DNA of 64,000 nucleotides from Paenibacillus sp. HGH0039 (GCF_000411255.1 NZ_KE150412.1:1947884-2011883), one strand, 5' to 3'; shown: positions 1 to 8,677, counted from the first letter of the stretch. The notes: generated by a model not told the origin, from the letters alone. Made by a program: numbers and translations.

Positions 1-670
1 TCCGGGTGAGCACAAGCCGCTGCCCCTTATCCGATATGTATTCCCATTCGATCACCTGATCGACGGCTTTGCGCATAGAAGCGGCGGCTTCTTCCAGCCG
101 GCCCAGATTCTCCAGCGTTTTTCCAAGCCTGTAATGGAAAATGGGAATGTCCCGGTCGGGATACGACAGCACTTTACGGAACGTTTCCTCCGCCCGCCCG
201 TAATCTTCCATCCGCCAGTAGCACATACCCAGCTCGTAGTAGCTCGATACGACGGAATCTTCGGACTCGCGCTTGACGCATTCCTCCAGATCGGCGGCCG
301 CCGCCTCGTAATTGTGAAAATCCTTGTGCCATATTCCCCTCGTATACCAGTACATATAAGGTTCGGGATTGAGCCGGATGGCCTCGTCCAGATCCCGCAT
401 GGCCTCATCTTCCCGGCCGATTTCCTGCAAAATATGCGCACGCCGCTCATGGGCCTGATCCGAACTCACCCTCCCGATAATATCTCCCAGGAGAGACAGC
501 GCGTGTTCCGTACGCCCGCACTCGTGGTAAACCTCCGCGACTCGAATCTTTTCGGCGGTGTCCAGCTTGCCGTAATCGGCTTTTTCGTAATACTCAAGCG
601 CTTTCGCGAAATTTCCTTCTTTTATGTACTGTCTGCCTTTTTTTATATAATAGCCGTTAAAAAGCTTCAC
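1..670 (-). CDS. TPR-repeat protein, partial (C-terminus beyond the window)
   Basis: The minus-strand frame is open from a GTG at 668-670 to the window edge, about 223 residues, so the C-terminus is missing. The GTG is preceded by a GAGGGAGGGAAG-type ribosome binding site. The protein opens VKLFNGYYIKKGRQYIKEG and then shows repeated 34-residue helical pairs with tetratricopeptide signatures, for example residues around ALEYYEKA, AMRDLDEAIRLNPEPYMYW, YELGMCYWRMEDYGRAEETF and YRLGKTLENLGRLEEAAAS. TPRs make protein-binding superhelices, so a scaffolding or chaperone-like cytoplasmic role is likely, but no partner can be named. No signal peptide or membrane segment is visible in the part present. 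Confidence 0.8.
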   Translation of the reverse strand, partial: MKLFNGYYIKKGRQYIKEGNFAKALEYYEKADYGKLDTAEKIRVAEVYHECGRTEHALSLLGDIIGRVSSDQAHERRAHILQEIGREDEAMRDLDEAIRLNPEPYMYWYTRGIWHKDFHNYEAAAADLEECVKRESEDSVVSSYYELGMCYWRMEDYGRAEETFRKVLSYPDRDIPIFHYRLGKTLENLGRLEEAAASMRKAVDQVIEWEYISDKGQRLVLTR

Positions 671-1211
671 GGTCTTCCCTCCCTCTGTTCTGTTCATCCG
701 GCAGTAAGTAAGTATACCTGAATTCGTTAAATGAAACACGGTTTCATACGGCATCTGTCCCGGCACGTTTCAAAATCCCCGGCAGCCCCCGATGCAGGAA
801 AAGAACGTCAAAGGAACCTGCCTTCGTACGCTCTTCCGGTACAGCTATCCTTTTATTATACAAATTTTTACTCGGGGGAGATATACGTTTTTATAGGGGG
901 ACGATAAAAGGAAACACAAATAGCCCTTCAACCGGCAGGCTGCCGGTAAAGGACTATTGAAAAAGAAGGACCGGGAGAAAACGAGGATCTAGTGCGGACA
1001 GCATATGTGTATACGAGAAATGACTACAGTTACAATAATCACGGATGTCGTGGGTAGAAATTGAACAGTCCCATTTCGCCGCATTAAAGCCGATCTCCTT
1101 GACCGAAACGGAATGAATCCTGCGGATCATTCAGGCAGCACAGCAGATAAGCAACGTAAGCCATAATTCCTGAAGCAAGGAAGTCTTTGCATGAGCCCTT
1201 ACCGAACATGA
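671..1211. other. Gap without a convincing gene
   Basis: This 541-bp stretch separates the TPR gene from the small membrane protein. It holds a strong inverted repeat at 919-958 (listed separately). On the minus strand near 1085-1170 there is a short open stretch (CKDFLASGIMAYVAYLLC..., ending at a stop) that looks like the worn end of some larger protein but is too short to identify. Confidence 0.5.
919..958 (-). terminator. Rho-independent terminator-like hairpin
   Basis: An inverted repeat pairs AATAG-CCTT-ACCGGCAG with CTGCCGGT-AAGG-CTATT around a central G. Read on the minus strand it is followed by a T-rich tail (ATTTGTGTTTCCTTTT). It lies about 250 bp downstream of the small membrane protein gene and could end that transcript. 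The T-tract is interrupted, so efficiency is uncertain. Confidence 0.5.
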
Positions 1212-1436
1212 CTACCCTATTGAAAGCATTACTGCGATTACTAACACCATGAAGCCAGCACCTATATATACAGGAACCTTCTTTTCGATAAGTCCCGTTT
1301 TAAATGATAAGTAATCTATACCACCCAATATTATTGCGATTAATGCGATTTTCAAAATGTCATTTAATGACAACTGGTTAACTATTAGGAAAACAACGAT
1401 GAACAAAATAAAATTTAGCGGGTATCTAATACTCAA
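1212..1436 (-). CDS. Small hydrophobic membrane protein (74 aa)
   Basis: A 74-residue protein starting at a TTG (1434-1436) with a good AAAGGAGAAGG site about six bases upstream, and a TATAAT at 1469-1474 on the minus strand as a possible -10. It is almost wholly hydrophobic, with predicted membrane segments at about residues 7-23, 27-43 and 52-72, and one short polar loop (SFKTGLIEKKVP). I do not recognise a family. Similar short three-helix proteins are common in Bacilli near mobile DNA. The local sequence is clearly more AT-rich than the flanking chromosome, in keeping with the IS and kinase debris to its right. Confidence 0.6.
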   Translation of the reverse strand: MSIRYPLNFILFIVVFLIVNQLSLNDILKIALIAIILGGIDYLSFKTGLIEKKVPVYIGAGFMVLVIAVMLSIG

Positions 1437-1537
1437 TTTGGCCTTCTCCTTTATTCATATAGGACCATTATATACTAAAATATAGTTAAAATGCCTAGAG
1501 ATTGTAAAATCACTAGGCTAAATTTAATTCTTAGTAA

Positions 1538-2713
1538 GATAAGGGTAAGGTTGTTCACAGAGATCTTAAACCAGAGAATATCCTGCTTTATAATGGACAA
1601 TGGTGTATATCCGATTTTGGGATAGCACGATATGCAGAAGCTTCGACTGTAGCAGACACTCATAAGTTCTCTTGGACGGGTGGCTATAACGCACCGGAAA
1701 GTTGGCAATATTACCGTGCTACTACAGCCTCGGATATGTATTCGTTGGGCGTTATTGGTTTTGAACTAGTCACAGGTCGACGACCGTTTCCCGGTATTGA
1801 TCCTAGGCAAGAACATCTAACGCAGAATCCTCCTCAGTTGACTGGTTGCCCGCCGCTTTTAACAGCTTTAGTAGCTCAGTGTCTGATGAAGGCTCCAGAA
1901 GTACGGCCGTTAGCCGAAAACTTCTTGGCTCGCCTTGCTCCAATCCTTCGCCCATCATCTGGAGGTGCTTCACTTCTACAGTCAGCTAATTTAGCTCAGT
2001 CTCAACAATTAGCCAGTGAAATGGCAGCACGGTCAGCAACTGAAGATGAGGATCGGCGAAAAAGAGAGATTATAAAATCCGCAAGTCAAATTTTTTCTAT
2101 GGTTCTCAACCAATTAGAACAATCAATCCGTGATAATGCTCCGAACGCAACGATAGAACAAATAAGGAACAAGTCGATCGTTGGGACGACACGGAAAGTC
2201 CATATCCTTGATAATAGTGGGGACTACTCACATGGTTTGTCCGCCAAATTAGGTCCTTCCACACTAACAGTTCAACCTGTTGAAGAGACCAATAACAACA
2301 ATTGGGGGCATTTCAAGCCAGCCTTTCAGGTGCTGGCACATGCTTCAATTGAAGTTCGAATTCCACCAAACCGCTATCAATACGAGGGAAGAGGGCATTC
2401 AGTCTGGTATTGCGACGCTGAAGAAGAAGGGGTATTTCATTGGTACGAAACCGCATATATGTTTACGCCAATATTCAATGGGACAGGGCTCCAAAATCCA
2501 TTTTCCCTCTCACCCGGTGTAGAGTCCGGAAAAGCTCTTAGTCGAGCATTAACGGAATTTCAAGTGGCTTGGCCATTCATTCGAATTGAAATTGGCAATG
2601 AAAATGAATTTCTTGATAGGTGGATGACTTGGTTCGCACAGGGAGCAGTGAACCAATTGTCTTCCCCTTCATCCATGCCAGAAAGAAACACAAGCGGAAC
2701 GTGGCGTCAGTAA
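1538..2713 (+). pseudogene. Truncated Hanks-type Ser/Thr protein kinase (N-lobe missing)
   Basis: The frame is open from 1538, directly after an in-frame TAA (1535-1537), to 2713. The first residues are the catalytic loop VVHRDLKPENILL, then ISDFGIARYAE with the DFG magnesium-binding Asp, a GGYNAPESW activation segment (APE) and the C-lobe DMYSLGVIGFELVTG. The glycine loop, the VAIK lysine and the C-helix Glu, roughly 130 residues, are absent, and nothing upstream in any frame replaces them. About 230 residues after the kinase domain have no transmembrane segment, no PASTA repeats and no family I recognise. An internal ATG at 1736 could start a 325-residue product, but it would lack all catalysis. 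The AT-rich composition points to acquired DNA that was cut at the 5' end. Confidence 0.8.
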
Positions 2714-3107
2714 TAAAGTAAAGTTGGTCCAACCGGGTGTTTTATGTATTGAGGTGTTGTCTGACGACTAGAACCTCTATACACTACCGTGGGTCAAAAG
2801 TACTCCGAATATTAAGCTATAACGGAAAACGTTAGTTGAATAACAACAGAGGCAGACTAAGACTTTATTTATCAAGTCATAATCCGCCGCTGCTTCTTTT
2901 AATGGATCAGTCTAAAACTTATTTTTTAAAAGCTGACGATTCTTCAATTCAAAAACTACGATAAATTTACGACTCCAGTCTAATGTAGTGTAATGCTTAT
3001 GAAAATTTAAATGAGCCCATCACCTTAATTTGGATGCTGTTTATTCCCAAATTTTATTGGCAATGGGCTAACTTTGTTTTATTAAAAGCAGTGTAAGGTA
3101 CTGTAGC
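2714..3107. other. Gap between kinase and transposase remnants
   Basis: 394 bp of AT-rich sequence with frequent stops in all frames. I see no gene, no clear IS end and no target-site duplication. It probably belongs to the same decayed island as its neighbours. Confidence 0.5.
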
Positions 3108-3587
3108 TTATAAGACATCATCATCAGCTAGCTCATCTGCCTGGCGTTCATAATCTTCTAAATTAGCTGGGAGCTTTAATCTTACTTTATCGCTATCAAG
3201 GTTTACTCCCATTTTGCTCGCATGTTTGAACGGATCATACGATTCGTTGTTTTTAAGACATGAGTATAGAACTTGTGCAATCTTACCGCATACGTGTCCT
3301 ATTGCTTTTCTCTTCGCCATTCCTCGATCAACTAATCGCTTATAGTAAACGCGGAAACTATTTTCACTTATTTTTGGGGATATTAACAACAAAGTCATTA
3401 AGAATAGAACTCTGCGAGTATCTCTAACACCCTCGTATGTCTGCCTACTTTTAAAAACAGATGTGCCCGAGATTTTATTCTCCGCGGCTACACCAAGGTA
3501 CTTTTTAAAAAAATTTCCGAGTCGCCGAACGAAATCGCTTGTATGCGTTCCTGTTTCAGTTGTTCCGCATGGACTAATGGGAAGCTA
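3108..3587 (-). pseudogene. IS110-family transposase, C-terminal remnant
   Basis: The minus-strand frame from about 3587 to the TAA at 3108-3110 encodes only the C-terminal part of an IS110-type transposase. It contains ISPCGTTETGTHTSDFV, KISGTSVFKSRQ, then VLFLMTLLLIS and FRVYYKRLVDRGMAKRKA, which match the family's GL-P, SG, R-L and YY-L-KGK-A patterns. The N-terminal DEDD RuvC-like catalytic domain is absent and an in-frame TAG (about 3588) closes the frame upstream. The longest ATG-initiated piece begins at 3398 and would be 96 aa. No IS ends were found. The fragment abuts the 3' end of the merR gene, so the insertion has been eroded on both sides. Confidence 0.75.
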
Positions 3588-3596
3588 CAATGCAGC

Positions 3597-4016
3597 TCAA
3601 TCGGATGAGCTGGCATACCAAGTCATTTGCATCTCTTGAGCTTTTTGCGGATCGTTCATGAGTAGAGTCTTGTACTCCAGCATCTTGTTAAGGGAGTCCA
3701 GCATTTGGTCGTATTCTTCCTTCTTGCTTTCGATCTCCTTTTTCTTGCCGCGAATCCAATCTATAATCTGCAGATTGGTGCTCATATTGGTGTCGCATTC
3801 CTGCAAAGCTTCCTTCAGTTCGGCCAGCGAACAGCCGATGGACTGGAAATTCTTGATGAGCCTCAACCGCTCGACAGCCTCTTCCGAATAGTTACGGTAA
3901 TTGTTGCTTTCTCGCCGGACATGCCGATCATCCAGCAAGCCTTCCTTTTCATAAAAGCGGATCGTATGGATCGTTAATCCCATCTTGTCCGCCAGTTCCT
4001 GAATTTTCATCATCAT
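3597..4016 (-). CDS. MerR-family transcriptional regulator
   Basis: 139 aa. The N-terminus has the MerR winged helix-turn-helix: MKIQELADKMGLTIHTIRFYEKEGLL (residues 3-28), an arginine-rich wing (NNYRNYSEEAVERL) and the second helical pair (IKNFQSIGCSLAELKEAL). A long dimerisation coiled coil follows (about residues 80-125, IRGKKKEIESKKEEYDQML). The C-terminal tail is short and has no cysteine cluster, so it is not a metal sensor of the MerR/CueR type. It resembles the group that controls oxidoreductases and aldehyde or redox stress genes. It is divergent from an epimerase-like gene, and the shared spacer holds a typical MerR-controlled promoter. Confidence 0.9.
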   Translation of the reverse strand: MMMKIQELADKMGLTIHTIRFYEKEGLLDDRHVRRESNNYRNYSEEAVERLRLIKNFQSIGCSLAELKEALQECDTNMSTNLQIIDWIRGKKKEIESKKEEYDQMLDSLNKMLEYKTLLMNDPQKAQEMQMTWYASSSD

Positions 4017-4032
4017 TTCTCCTTTGGGCCGC

Positions 4033-4063
4033 TTGCCCTAGAGTTCACTTCATAGTTTATGTT
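4033..4063 (+). promoter_or_regulatory. MerR-type promoter with 19-bp spacer
   Basis: A -35 TTGCCC (4033-4038) and a -10 TATGTT (4058-4063) are separated by 19 bp, the over-long spacer characteristic of promoters activated by MerR proteins through DNA twisting. The spacer carries TAGAGTtcACT, close to the half-sites of AdhR-like operators. It points towards the gene at 4105. Confidence 0.65.
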
Positions 4064-4104
4064 TAACATGATCAAGCAGTCAACCTATGAAGGAGGATAT
4101 CATT

Positions 4105-4959
4105 ATGCATGTTTTTGTTACAGGAGCAACAGGGTACGTCGGTTCCGCGGTCGTCCGGGAACTGATCGGCGCGGGACATACAGTGTCGGGTCTTTGCCGT
4201 TCTGAAGAGAAAGCCGCGGGATTAAAGGCGGCGGGGGCCGAAGCGCTGTACGGCACACTGGACGATCTCGATACTCTGCGCAGCGCCGCTGCTGCTGCGG
4301 ACGGCGTGATTCATCTAGCGTTCACTAGCGATTTTTCCGACTTGACGGATGCGCTGGCTCTGGATTTGCGGGCCGTTGAAGTCATGGGAGCTGCGCTCGA
4401 AGGTTCCGGAAAGCCGTTCATTACCACGGGTCACACGGCTCACGCAGATGGACAAACCGTGGATCATGCAGTGCTCGCAATGGCAGAGCGGGGTATTCGG
4501 GCATCCATCGTCACGCTTTCACCGTCCGTGCACGGCGAAGGCGATAGGGCCTTTGTGCCGAAGCTGATCAACATCGCCCGGGCGAAGGGCTTCGCCGCCT
4601 ACATCGGCGACGGAACGAACCGCTGGCCGGCGGTTCACCTCCTGGATGCGGCGGTTCTGTACCGACTGGCGCTGGAATCCGCCCCGGCCGGCTCACGGCT
4701 GTTTGGCGTCGGCGATGTAGGCATTCCGTTCCGCGAGATCGCCGCGGTCATCGGGCGGCAATTGAACGTGCCGACGGTCAGCATCACACCTGCAGAAGCT
4801 GCCGCCCATTTCGGCTTTCTTGGCCCCATTGCGGCATTCGACATCACAGGCTTGTCTAACACTGCGCAAGCGAGTCTGGCAACACGGGAGCTTCTGGGCT
4901 GGAAACCGATACAGCCCGGATTGATCGCCGATCTCGAAAAAGGGCATTATTTTGCATAA
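4105..4959 (+). CDS. NAD(P)-binding epimerase/dehydratase-like protein (atypical SDR)
   Basis: 284 aa. The ATG at 4105 is chosen over an ATG at 4087 because AAGGAGGAT lies just in front of it. The N-terminus HVFVTGATGYVGSAVV (residues 2-17) is the Rossmann GxxGxxG dinucleotide-binding loop, and the chain has the length of extended/atypical SDR proteins of the NAD-dependent epimerase group. The usual YxxxK pair is not evident, as in many atypical members that act as NmrA-like sensors or dihydroflavonol-reductase-like enzymes. The substrate is unknown. Its position opposite a MerR gene and its MerR-type promoter suggest induction by a reactive small molecule. Confidence 0.85.
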   Translation: MHVFVTGATGYVGSAVVRELIGAGHTVSGLCRSEEKAAGLKAAGAEALYGTLDDLDTLRSAAAAADGVIHLAFTSDFSDLTDALALDLRAVEVMGAALEGSGKPFITTGHTAHADGQTVDHAVLAMAERGIRASIVTLSPSVHGEGDRAFVPKLINIARAKGFAAYIGDGTNRWPAVHLLDAAVLYRLALESAPAGSRLFGVGDVGIPFREIAAVIGRQLNVPTVSITPAEAAAHFGFLGPIAAFDITGLSNTAQASLATRELLGWKPIQPGLIADLEKGHYFA

Positions 4960-5109
4960 AAAAGGAGGGCGTACCAAAAGCCTTAAATGGCTGCTTGGGA
5001 CATCCCCTTATAATTACTTCGACTTTAACTAATAGTATCTGGCTGGACTACATTCTGTATCATCAGTCAACAATTTCAATGAAATTGAAACGTATCTGGA
5101 AGTAGTACA

Positions 5110-5274
5110 ATGAAGATAGCGTTCTGTTTACTGGAGATATGTTTTTCCCGGATGGTGAAACAGGCAATATTGCTTCTACACGGTTTAGGATATAATCCAG
5201 AAAAATTAGGCAATATTTTTTCTAATTTTCGGAAGCTCCCTCTTTCGCCTACGATTATAGTTGTTAAAACATAA
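5110..5274 (+). CDS. Possible 54-aa peptide or hydrolase fragment
   Basis: An ATG frame of 54 codons with a weak GGAAG site seven bases upstream, followed 18 bp later by a strong hairpin with a T-run. Its middle, AILLLHGLGYNPEKLG, resembles the first beta-strand and oxyanion-loop HG of alpha/beta hydrolases of the phospholipase/carboxylesterase group, but the catalytic Ser, Asp and His regions are missing. It is either a decayed hydrolase start or a chance frame. Confidence 0.3.
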   Translation: MKIAFCLLEICFSRMVKQAILLLHGLGYNPEKLGNIFSNFRKLPLSPTIIVVKT

Positions 5275-5292
5275 GGAAATAGCTTAAATAAA

Positions 5293-5340
5293 GTGAGGAC
5301 TATATTAGAAATAACTCTAATATAATCCTCACTTTTCTTT
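5293..5340 (+). terminator. Long-stem terminator-like hairpin
   Basis: GTGAGGA-TATATTAGA pairs with TCTAATATA-TCCTCAC around a six-base loop, with one mismatch, then TTTTCTTT. It is well formed for plus-strand termination, although the only frame in front of it is the doubtful 54-aa one. Confidence 0.65.
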
Positions 5341-5439
5341 TGAAAGCAAGTACTCAAATAATATCCATGGACGAATAGTTTTAGGTAACTTTAATAACAA
5401 CATGAACATTTAAACTATCCTGCCCGTTAGTTCAATAAA

Positions 5440-5476
5440 AAGGACGCTCCCGCGCCTTCGCTTGGGCTACGTCCTT
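5440..5476. terminator. Hairpin in the cheA downstream region
   Basis: AAGGACG and CGTCCTT arms enclose CCC/GGG pairing. A-run on the left and T-rich sequence on the right mean it could work in either direction. It is the nearest hairpin downstream of cheA, about 430 bp away. Confidence 0.4.
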
Positions 5477-5907
5477 CTCATTATACTCCATCTCCAATTA
5501 CTAATTAAAGAACGTATGCGGGTAGCATGTAGTTCTTAAACAGGGGACTTATCTTAACCTAAGCATTAAGAAAACACTTTATTTTCACTGAACACCTTCA
5601 ACTCATCCTTCAATGGCCAAGCTTTCCGATCGATACGAACTCGTCTAGACAGGCCACGCCCGCAGGCAGCCGGGTACCCGTAGCTCAGTCAGTTCACCCT
5701 TCAGTATCCAGAATTAGCTGTAAGGGCGGACCATTCCCGAGAGCAAATAACTTCACACAAAACCTTCTGTACAACTCAAGGAATACGAAAATACCGGATA
5801 CTATCACCATGCTAAAACATCCTACGTCTAAACCGGAAAGTTCCGCAACGCCTCCTGCAAAGCTACATCCACCACCGAACCAAAAAGGCAGGCCCCAAAA
5901 CACTTAA

Positions 5908-8181
5908 TCAGGGCAACAAACTTTGGCCGCCTATCCTGCCGATGATGGAGGCGATCTCCAGGATAAGGGCCACGTTTCCGTCGCCCAGAATGGTCGCCCC
6001 GGCGATGCCGTCGACTTTTCCGATAAAAGGCCCCAGCGACTTGATGACGATCTCCTGATTGCCGATCAGTTCGTCGACCACCAGAGCGAGCCGTTTCTCG
6101 GCCGATCCCACGATAACGAGCGGAATGTGGCTGCCCGGATACGCCGTGTACGGGATCTGGAGGTAATCGTGAAGCCGGGCAACCGGAATGACCTGATTGC
6201 GCAGCACGATGACCGACTGTCCCTGAATGCTGCGAATCTCATCCGGGTTCACGCGGACGATCTCCGCGATGTTGCTCATCGGGACGATGAAGGTCCGCCC
6301 GCCGAGTTTGACCTGAAGGCCCACGATAATGGCCAGTGTCAGGGGAAGCTTGATTTTGAAGCAGGTTCCTTGTCCGAGGCGGGTTTCGATGTCGATCAGC
6401 CCGTTCAGCTTCTCAATGTGGCTGCGGACGATATCCATTCCGACACCTCTGCCGGACACGTCGCTTACTGTGCTTGCGGTTGAAAAACCCGGGCGGAAAA
6501 TAAGCTCCACGGCTTCCCGCTCGCTCAGCAGTCCGGCTTCTTCCCGGGTGATGATCCCCTTCTCCAGCGCGGAGCGGATCATCCGGGCGGGATCGATTCC
6601 CGCTCCGTCGTCCTGCACGTAGATGACGACCTGGTTGTCTTCATGGGCGGCCCGGATCGTGAGGACGCCTCCGGCGTTTTTGCCGGACAGCGTCCGGACC
6701 TCCGGCTTCTCGATCCCGTGATCCACCGCGTTGCGGATCAAATGTATTAGCGGGTCGGCGATCTCCTCGATGAGCGTCCGGTCCAGCTCGGTATCCTTTC
6801 CTTCGAGGACGAGCTCGATCTCCTTGCCCAGCATGCGGGAAAGATCCCGGATCATGCGGGGAAAGCGGTTGAAGAGCTGTTCGATCGGCAGCATTCGCGT
6901 CTTCATGACGCTTTCCTGCAGATCGCCGATTATCCGCGACAGATGGTCGGCAATGTCGCCCAGCTCGTCGACGGTCTCGTCGGCGAAACGCCGCCGCTGC
7001 GTCCGCTCCACCTGATGAATGCGTGTCTGGTCGATTACGAGTTCTCCGACCAGATTCATCAGGTGCTCCAGTCGCTCGACGCTCACACGGATCGTCGGAG
7101 ACTTGGCCTTCGCCGGAGCGGAAGCATCCTCGGCCGACGGCCGGGAGGCCGGTGCCGTGGCGTGCGGCGGCGCGTCTGCGGCGGCTGGGCCGCCTGCTGC
7201 GCCCGCCGGAGCCGCTGCGCTGCGCGCCGGGCCTGCCGTGTTCACTGCGGCGACTCCGCTGTCTCCCACGCCCGCAGTGCTGCGCGCCAGGCCCGCGGAT
7301 TCCTCTGCGGACATGACGCCGCCTGCTCGGCCCCCGGCGTCTGCTGCATCCGCCGCGTTCACTGCGGCCGCCGCGCTGTTTCCGGCGCCCGCCGCATCGC
7401 GCTCTGCGGCCCCGGCTCCGCTTACCGCCGCTTCCTCTTGCGCAAGCGGCTCCACCACGGCCCGCTCGACCTCCATGAGGCCGTCCGCGAACACCTGCAG
7501 TTCCTCCCGGGACTGATTTCCCGCATACAAGAAAAGCAGGTCCCCGGGGCCCTCCTCGTCCAAACCTTCCGGTTCCGGATCGGCCAGAAGCACGTCGCCG
7601 TGCTCATTCAGCGCCGAATGGATAACGTACGCCCGGGCTCCGCGGATCAGGCATTCGGAAGCAATCCGGATGTCCACCCAGAACAGCTTTTGGCCGAGCT
7701 CCATCCGCTCCTGCACCCTTAACCCCAAATCGAGCGAAAGCGACGGTTTACCACGATGGGCGGGCATTTCCTCCGCATCCGGCCTATCTCCGTCCAGGCC
7801 CGGATCTTCACTGCCGAAGCTCCTCAGCGCCCGGACACAGTCCGAAATATCTGCGGAAGACGGCTCCCCGCCCACGATGTCGCGCTTAAGCTGCTTAAGA
7901 ATATCCAGCGCGGTAAACAGAAGATCGATCAAAGCGCCGGACACGGCAAGCTGCCCGCTTCTAACCCGGTCCAGCAAATGTTCCATCTCGTGGGTTAACT
8001 GCTTCATCTCCTCGAAGCCCATCGCCGCCGACGATCCTTTGATCGTATGAGCGGCCCGGAACAGACTTTGAATGACGGTCCCGGACTCACCGGACTGCTC
8101 CAGCTTCAGAATCTCCCCGTCCATGACCTGAAGCTGTTCTTCCAGCTCCTCCAGAAAGATTTCCCTGTACTCGGACAACAT
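5908..8181 (-). CDS. cheA: Chemotaxis histidine kinase CheA
   Basis: About 757 aa. The ATG at 8179-8181 fits the TAGGAG site nine bases away; an upstream in-frame TTG would sit on that site. CheA phosphorylates itself on the P1 His and passes the phosphate to response regulators. P1/HPt has the histidine in AAHTIKGSSAAMGF (about residue 45). A central P2-like region leads into an alanine-rich linker (about 240-360). The P3 dimerisation helices start near VSVERLEHLMNLVGELV, the P4 ATPase has HLIRNAVDHGIEKPE and GRGVGMDIVRSHIEKL, and P5 is a CheW-like domain ending in NVALILEIASIIGRIGG. It is the last gene of the cheX-mcp-cheW-cheA operon, 12 bp after cheW. The linker is unusually long and repetitive. 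Confidence 0.95.
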   Translation of the reverse strand: MLSEYREIFLEELEEQLQVMDGEILKLEQSGESGTVIQSLFRAAHTIKGSSAAMGFEEMKQLTHEMEHLLDRVRSGQLAVSGALIDLLFTALDILKQLKRDIVGGEPSSADISDCVRALRSFGSEDPGLDGDRPDAEEMPAHRGKPSLSLDLGLRVQERMELGQKLFWVDIRIASECLIRGARAYVIHSALNEHGDVLLADPEPEGLDEEGPGDLLFLYAGNQSREELQVFADGLMEVERAVVEPLAQEEAAVSGAGAAERDAAGAGNSAAAAVNAADAADAGGRAGGVMSAEESAGLARSTAGVGDSGVAAVNTAGPARSAAAPAGAAGGPAAADAPPHATAPASRPSAEDASAPAKAKSPTIRVSVERLEHLMNLVGELVIDQTRIHQVERTQRRRFADETVDELGDIADHLSRIIGDLQESVMKTRMLPIEQLFNRFPRMIRDLSRMLGKEIELVLEGKDTELDRTLIEEIADPLIHLIRNAVDHGIEKPEVRTLSGKNAGGVLTIRAAHEDNQVVIYVQDDGAGIDPARMIRSALEKGIITREEAGLLSEREAVELIFRPGFSTASTVSDVSGRGVGMDIVRSHIEKLNGLIDIETRLGQGTCFKIKLPLTLAIIVGLQVKLGGRTFIVPMSNIAEIVRVNPDEIRSIQGQSVIVLRNQVIPVARLHDYLQIPYTAYPGSHIPLVIVGSAEKRLALVVDELIGNQEIVIKSLGPFIGKVDGIAGATILGDGNVALILEIASIIGRIGGQSLLP
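7240..7392. repeat. 36-bp imperfect direct repeat inside the cheA linker
   Basis: Two copies (7240-7275 and 7357-7392) begin GTTCACTGCGGC and end CGCCCGC. At protein level they give an AGxGxSxxAAVN-type repeat in the Ala/Gly-rich linker of CheA. They probably arose by duplication in low-complexity GC-rich DNA. Confidence 0.6.
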
Positions 8182-8193
8182 ACCCGTCAACTC

Positions 8194-8622
8194 CTATTCG
8201 TGAAGCAGAACTTCGTCCAGTTTCAATATCCCGGCCAGGCCGCTGTCCGCAAGCCCGATTCCCGTAAAAAATCCGCCCTGCACACCGCCCACCCGTTCCG
8301 GAGGAGGCTGAATGTCCGTGAAGGTCGTCACTTTGCTCACATAATCCACCATAATCCCGACGGTATCCTCCAGATGATGAACCACGACAATGCGTGACGT
8401 CTTCGTCGGCTCCGCTTCTTCCATTCCGAACAAGGTCCGAAGGGAGATGACCGGGACGATCCGCCCCCTCAGATTGATCACCCCTTTGACATAGGGCTTT
8501 ACATTAGGGATGGCCGTAACGGCCTGCATTTTAATAATCTCGTGAATATCGTAAATCCGGATGGCGTACTGCTCCCGATCGATGCCGAACGCCACATATT
8601 GCTCCTGTCCATTTCCCTGCAT
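8194..8622 (-). CDS. cheW: Chemotaxis coupling protein CheW
   Basis: 142 aa. CheW bridges chemoreceptors and CheA at the inner membrane. The single CheW beta-barrel domain is visible as QYVAFGIDREQYAI, EIIKMQAVTAIPNVKPY, GVINLRGRIVPVISL and the C-terminal LAGILKLDEVLL. The ATG at 8620-8622 is preferred to an in-frame ATG eight codons upstream because GGGAGG lies between the two. It sits between mcp and cheA on the same strand. A hairpin between mcp and cheW may lower its expression relative to the receptor. Confidence 0.93.
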   Translation of the reverse strand: MQGNGQEQYVAFGIDREQYAIRIYDIHEIIKMQAVTAIPNVKPYVKGVINLRGRIVPVISLRTLFGMEEAEPTKTSRIVVVHHLEDTVGIMVDYVSKVTTFTDIQPPPERVGGVQGGFFTGIGLADSGLAGILKLDEVLLHE

Positions 8623-8677
8623 AAAAAGGTCCTCCCTGCCGTTCATACGGAATCCGGCTCCCGCCGTTAAAAGAATA

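Larger units (their letters stand above)
4960..5907. other. Long gap with only a possible short gene and two hairpins
   Basis: Almost 950 bp without a convincing gene. It contains a possible 54-codon frame (5110-5274) and two inverted repeats (5293-5340 and 5440-5476), listed separately. A hydrophobic GTG-started frame at 5694-5903 on the minus strand, directly behind cheA, has no ribosome binding site and is not accepted. Confidence 0.5.

Noticed and set aside
1085-1170. Short minus-strand peptide ending in a stop (MAYVAYLLC...)
   Set aside because: Only about 27 codons from its ATG, no ribosome site, and no homologue can be named. Possibly a worn gene end.
5680-5700. tRNA-like GTAGCTCAGT stretch
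   Set aside because: The D-arm-like motif is present, but no T-arm GTTCRANNC, anticodon arm or acceptor stem can be folded around it.
5694-5903. 69-codon hydrophobic frame directly behind cheA
   Set aside because: GTG start without a ribosome binding site, Phe/Gly-rich chance composition and no family.
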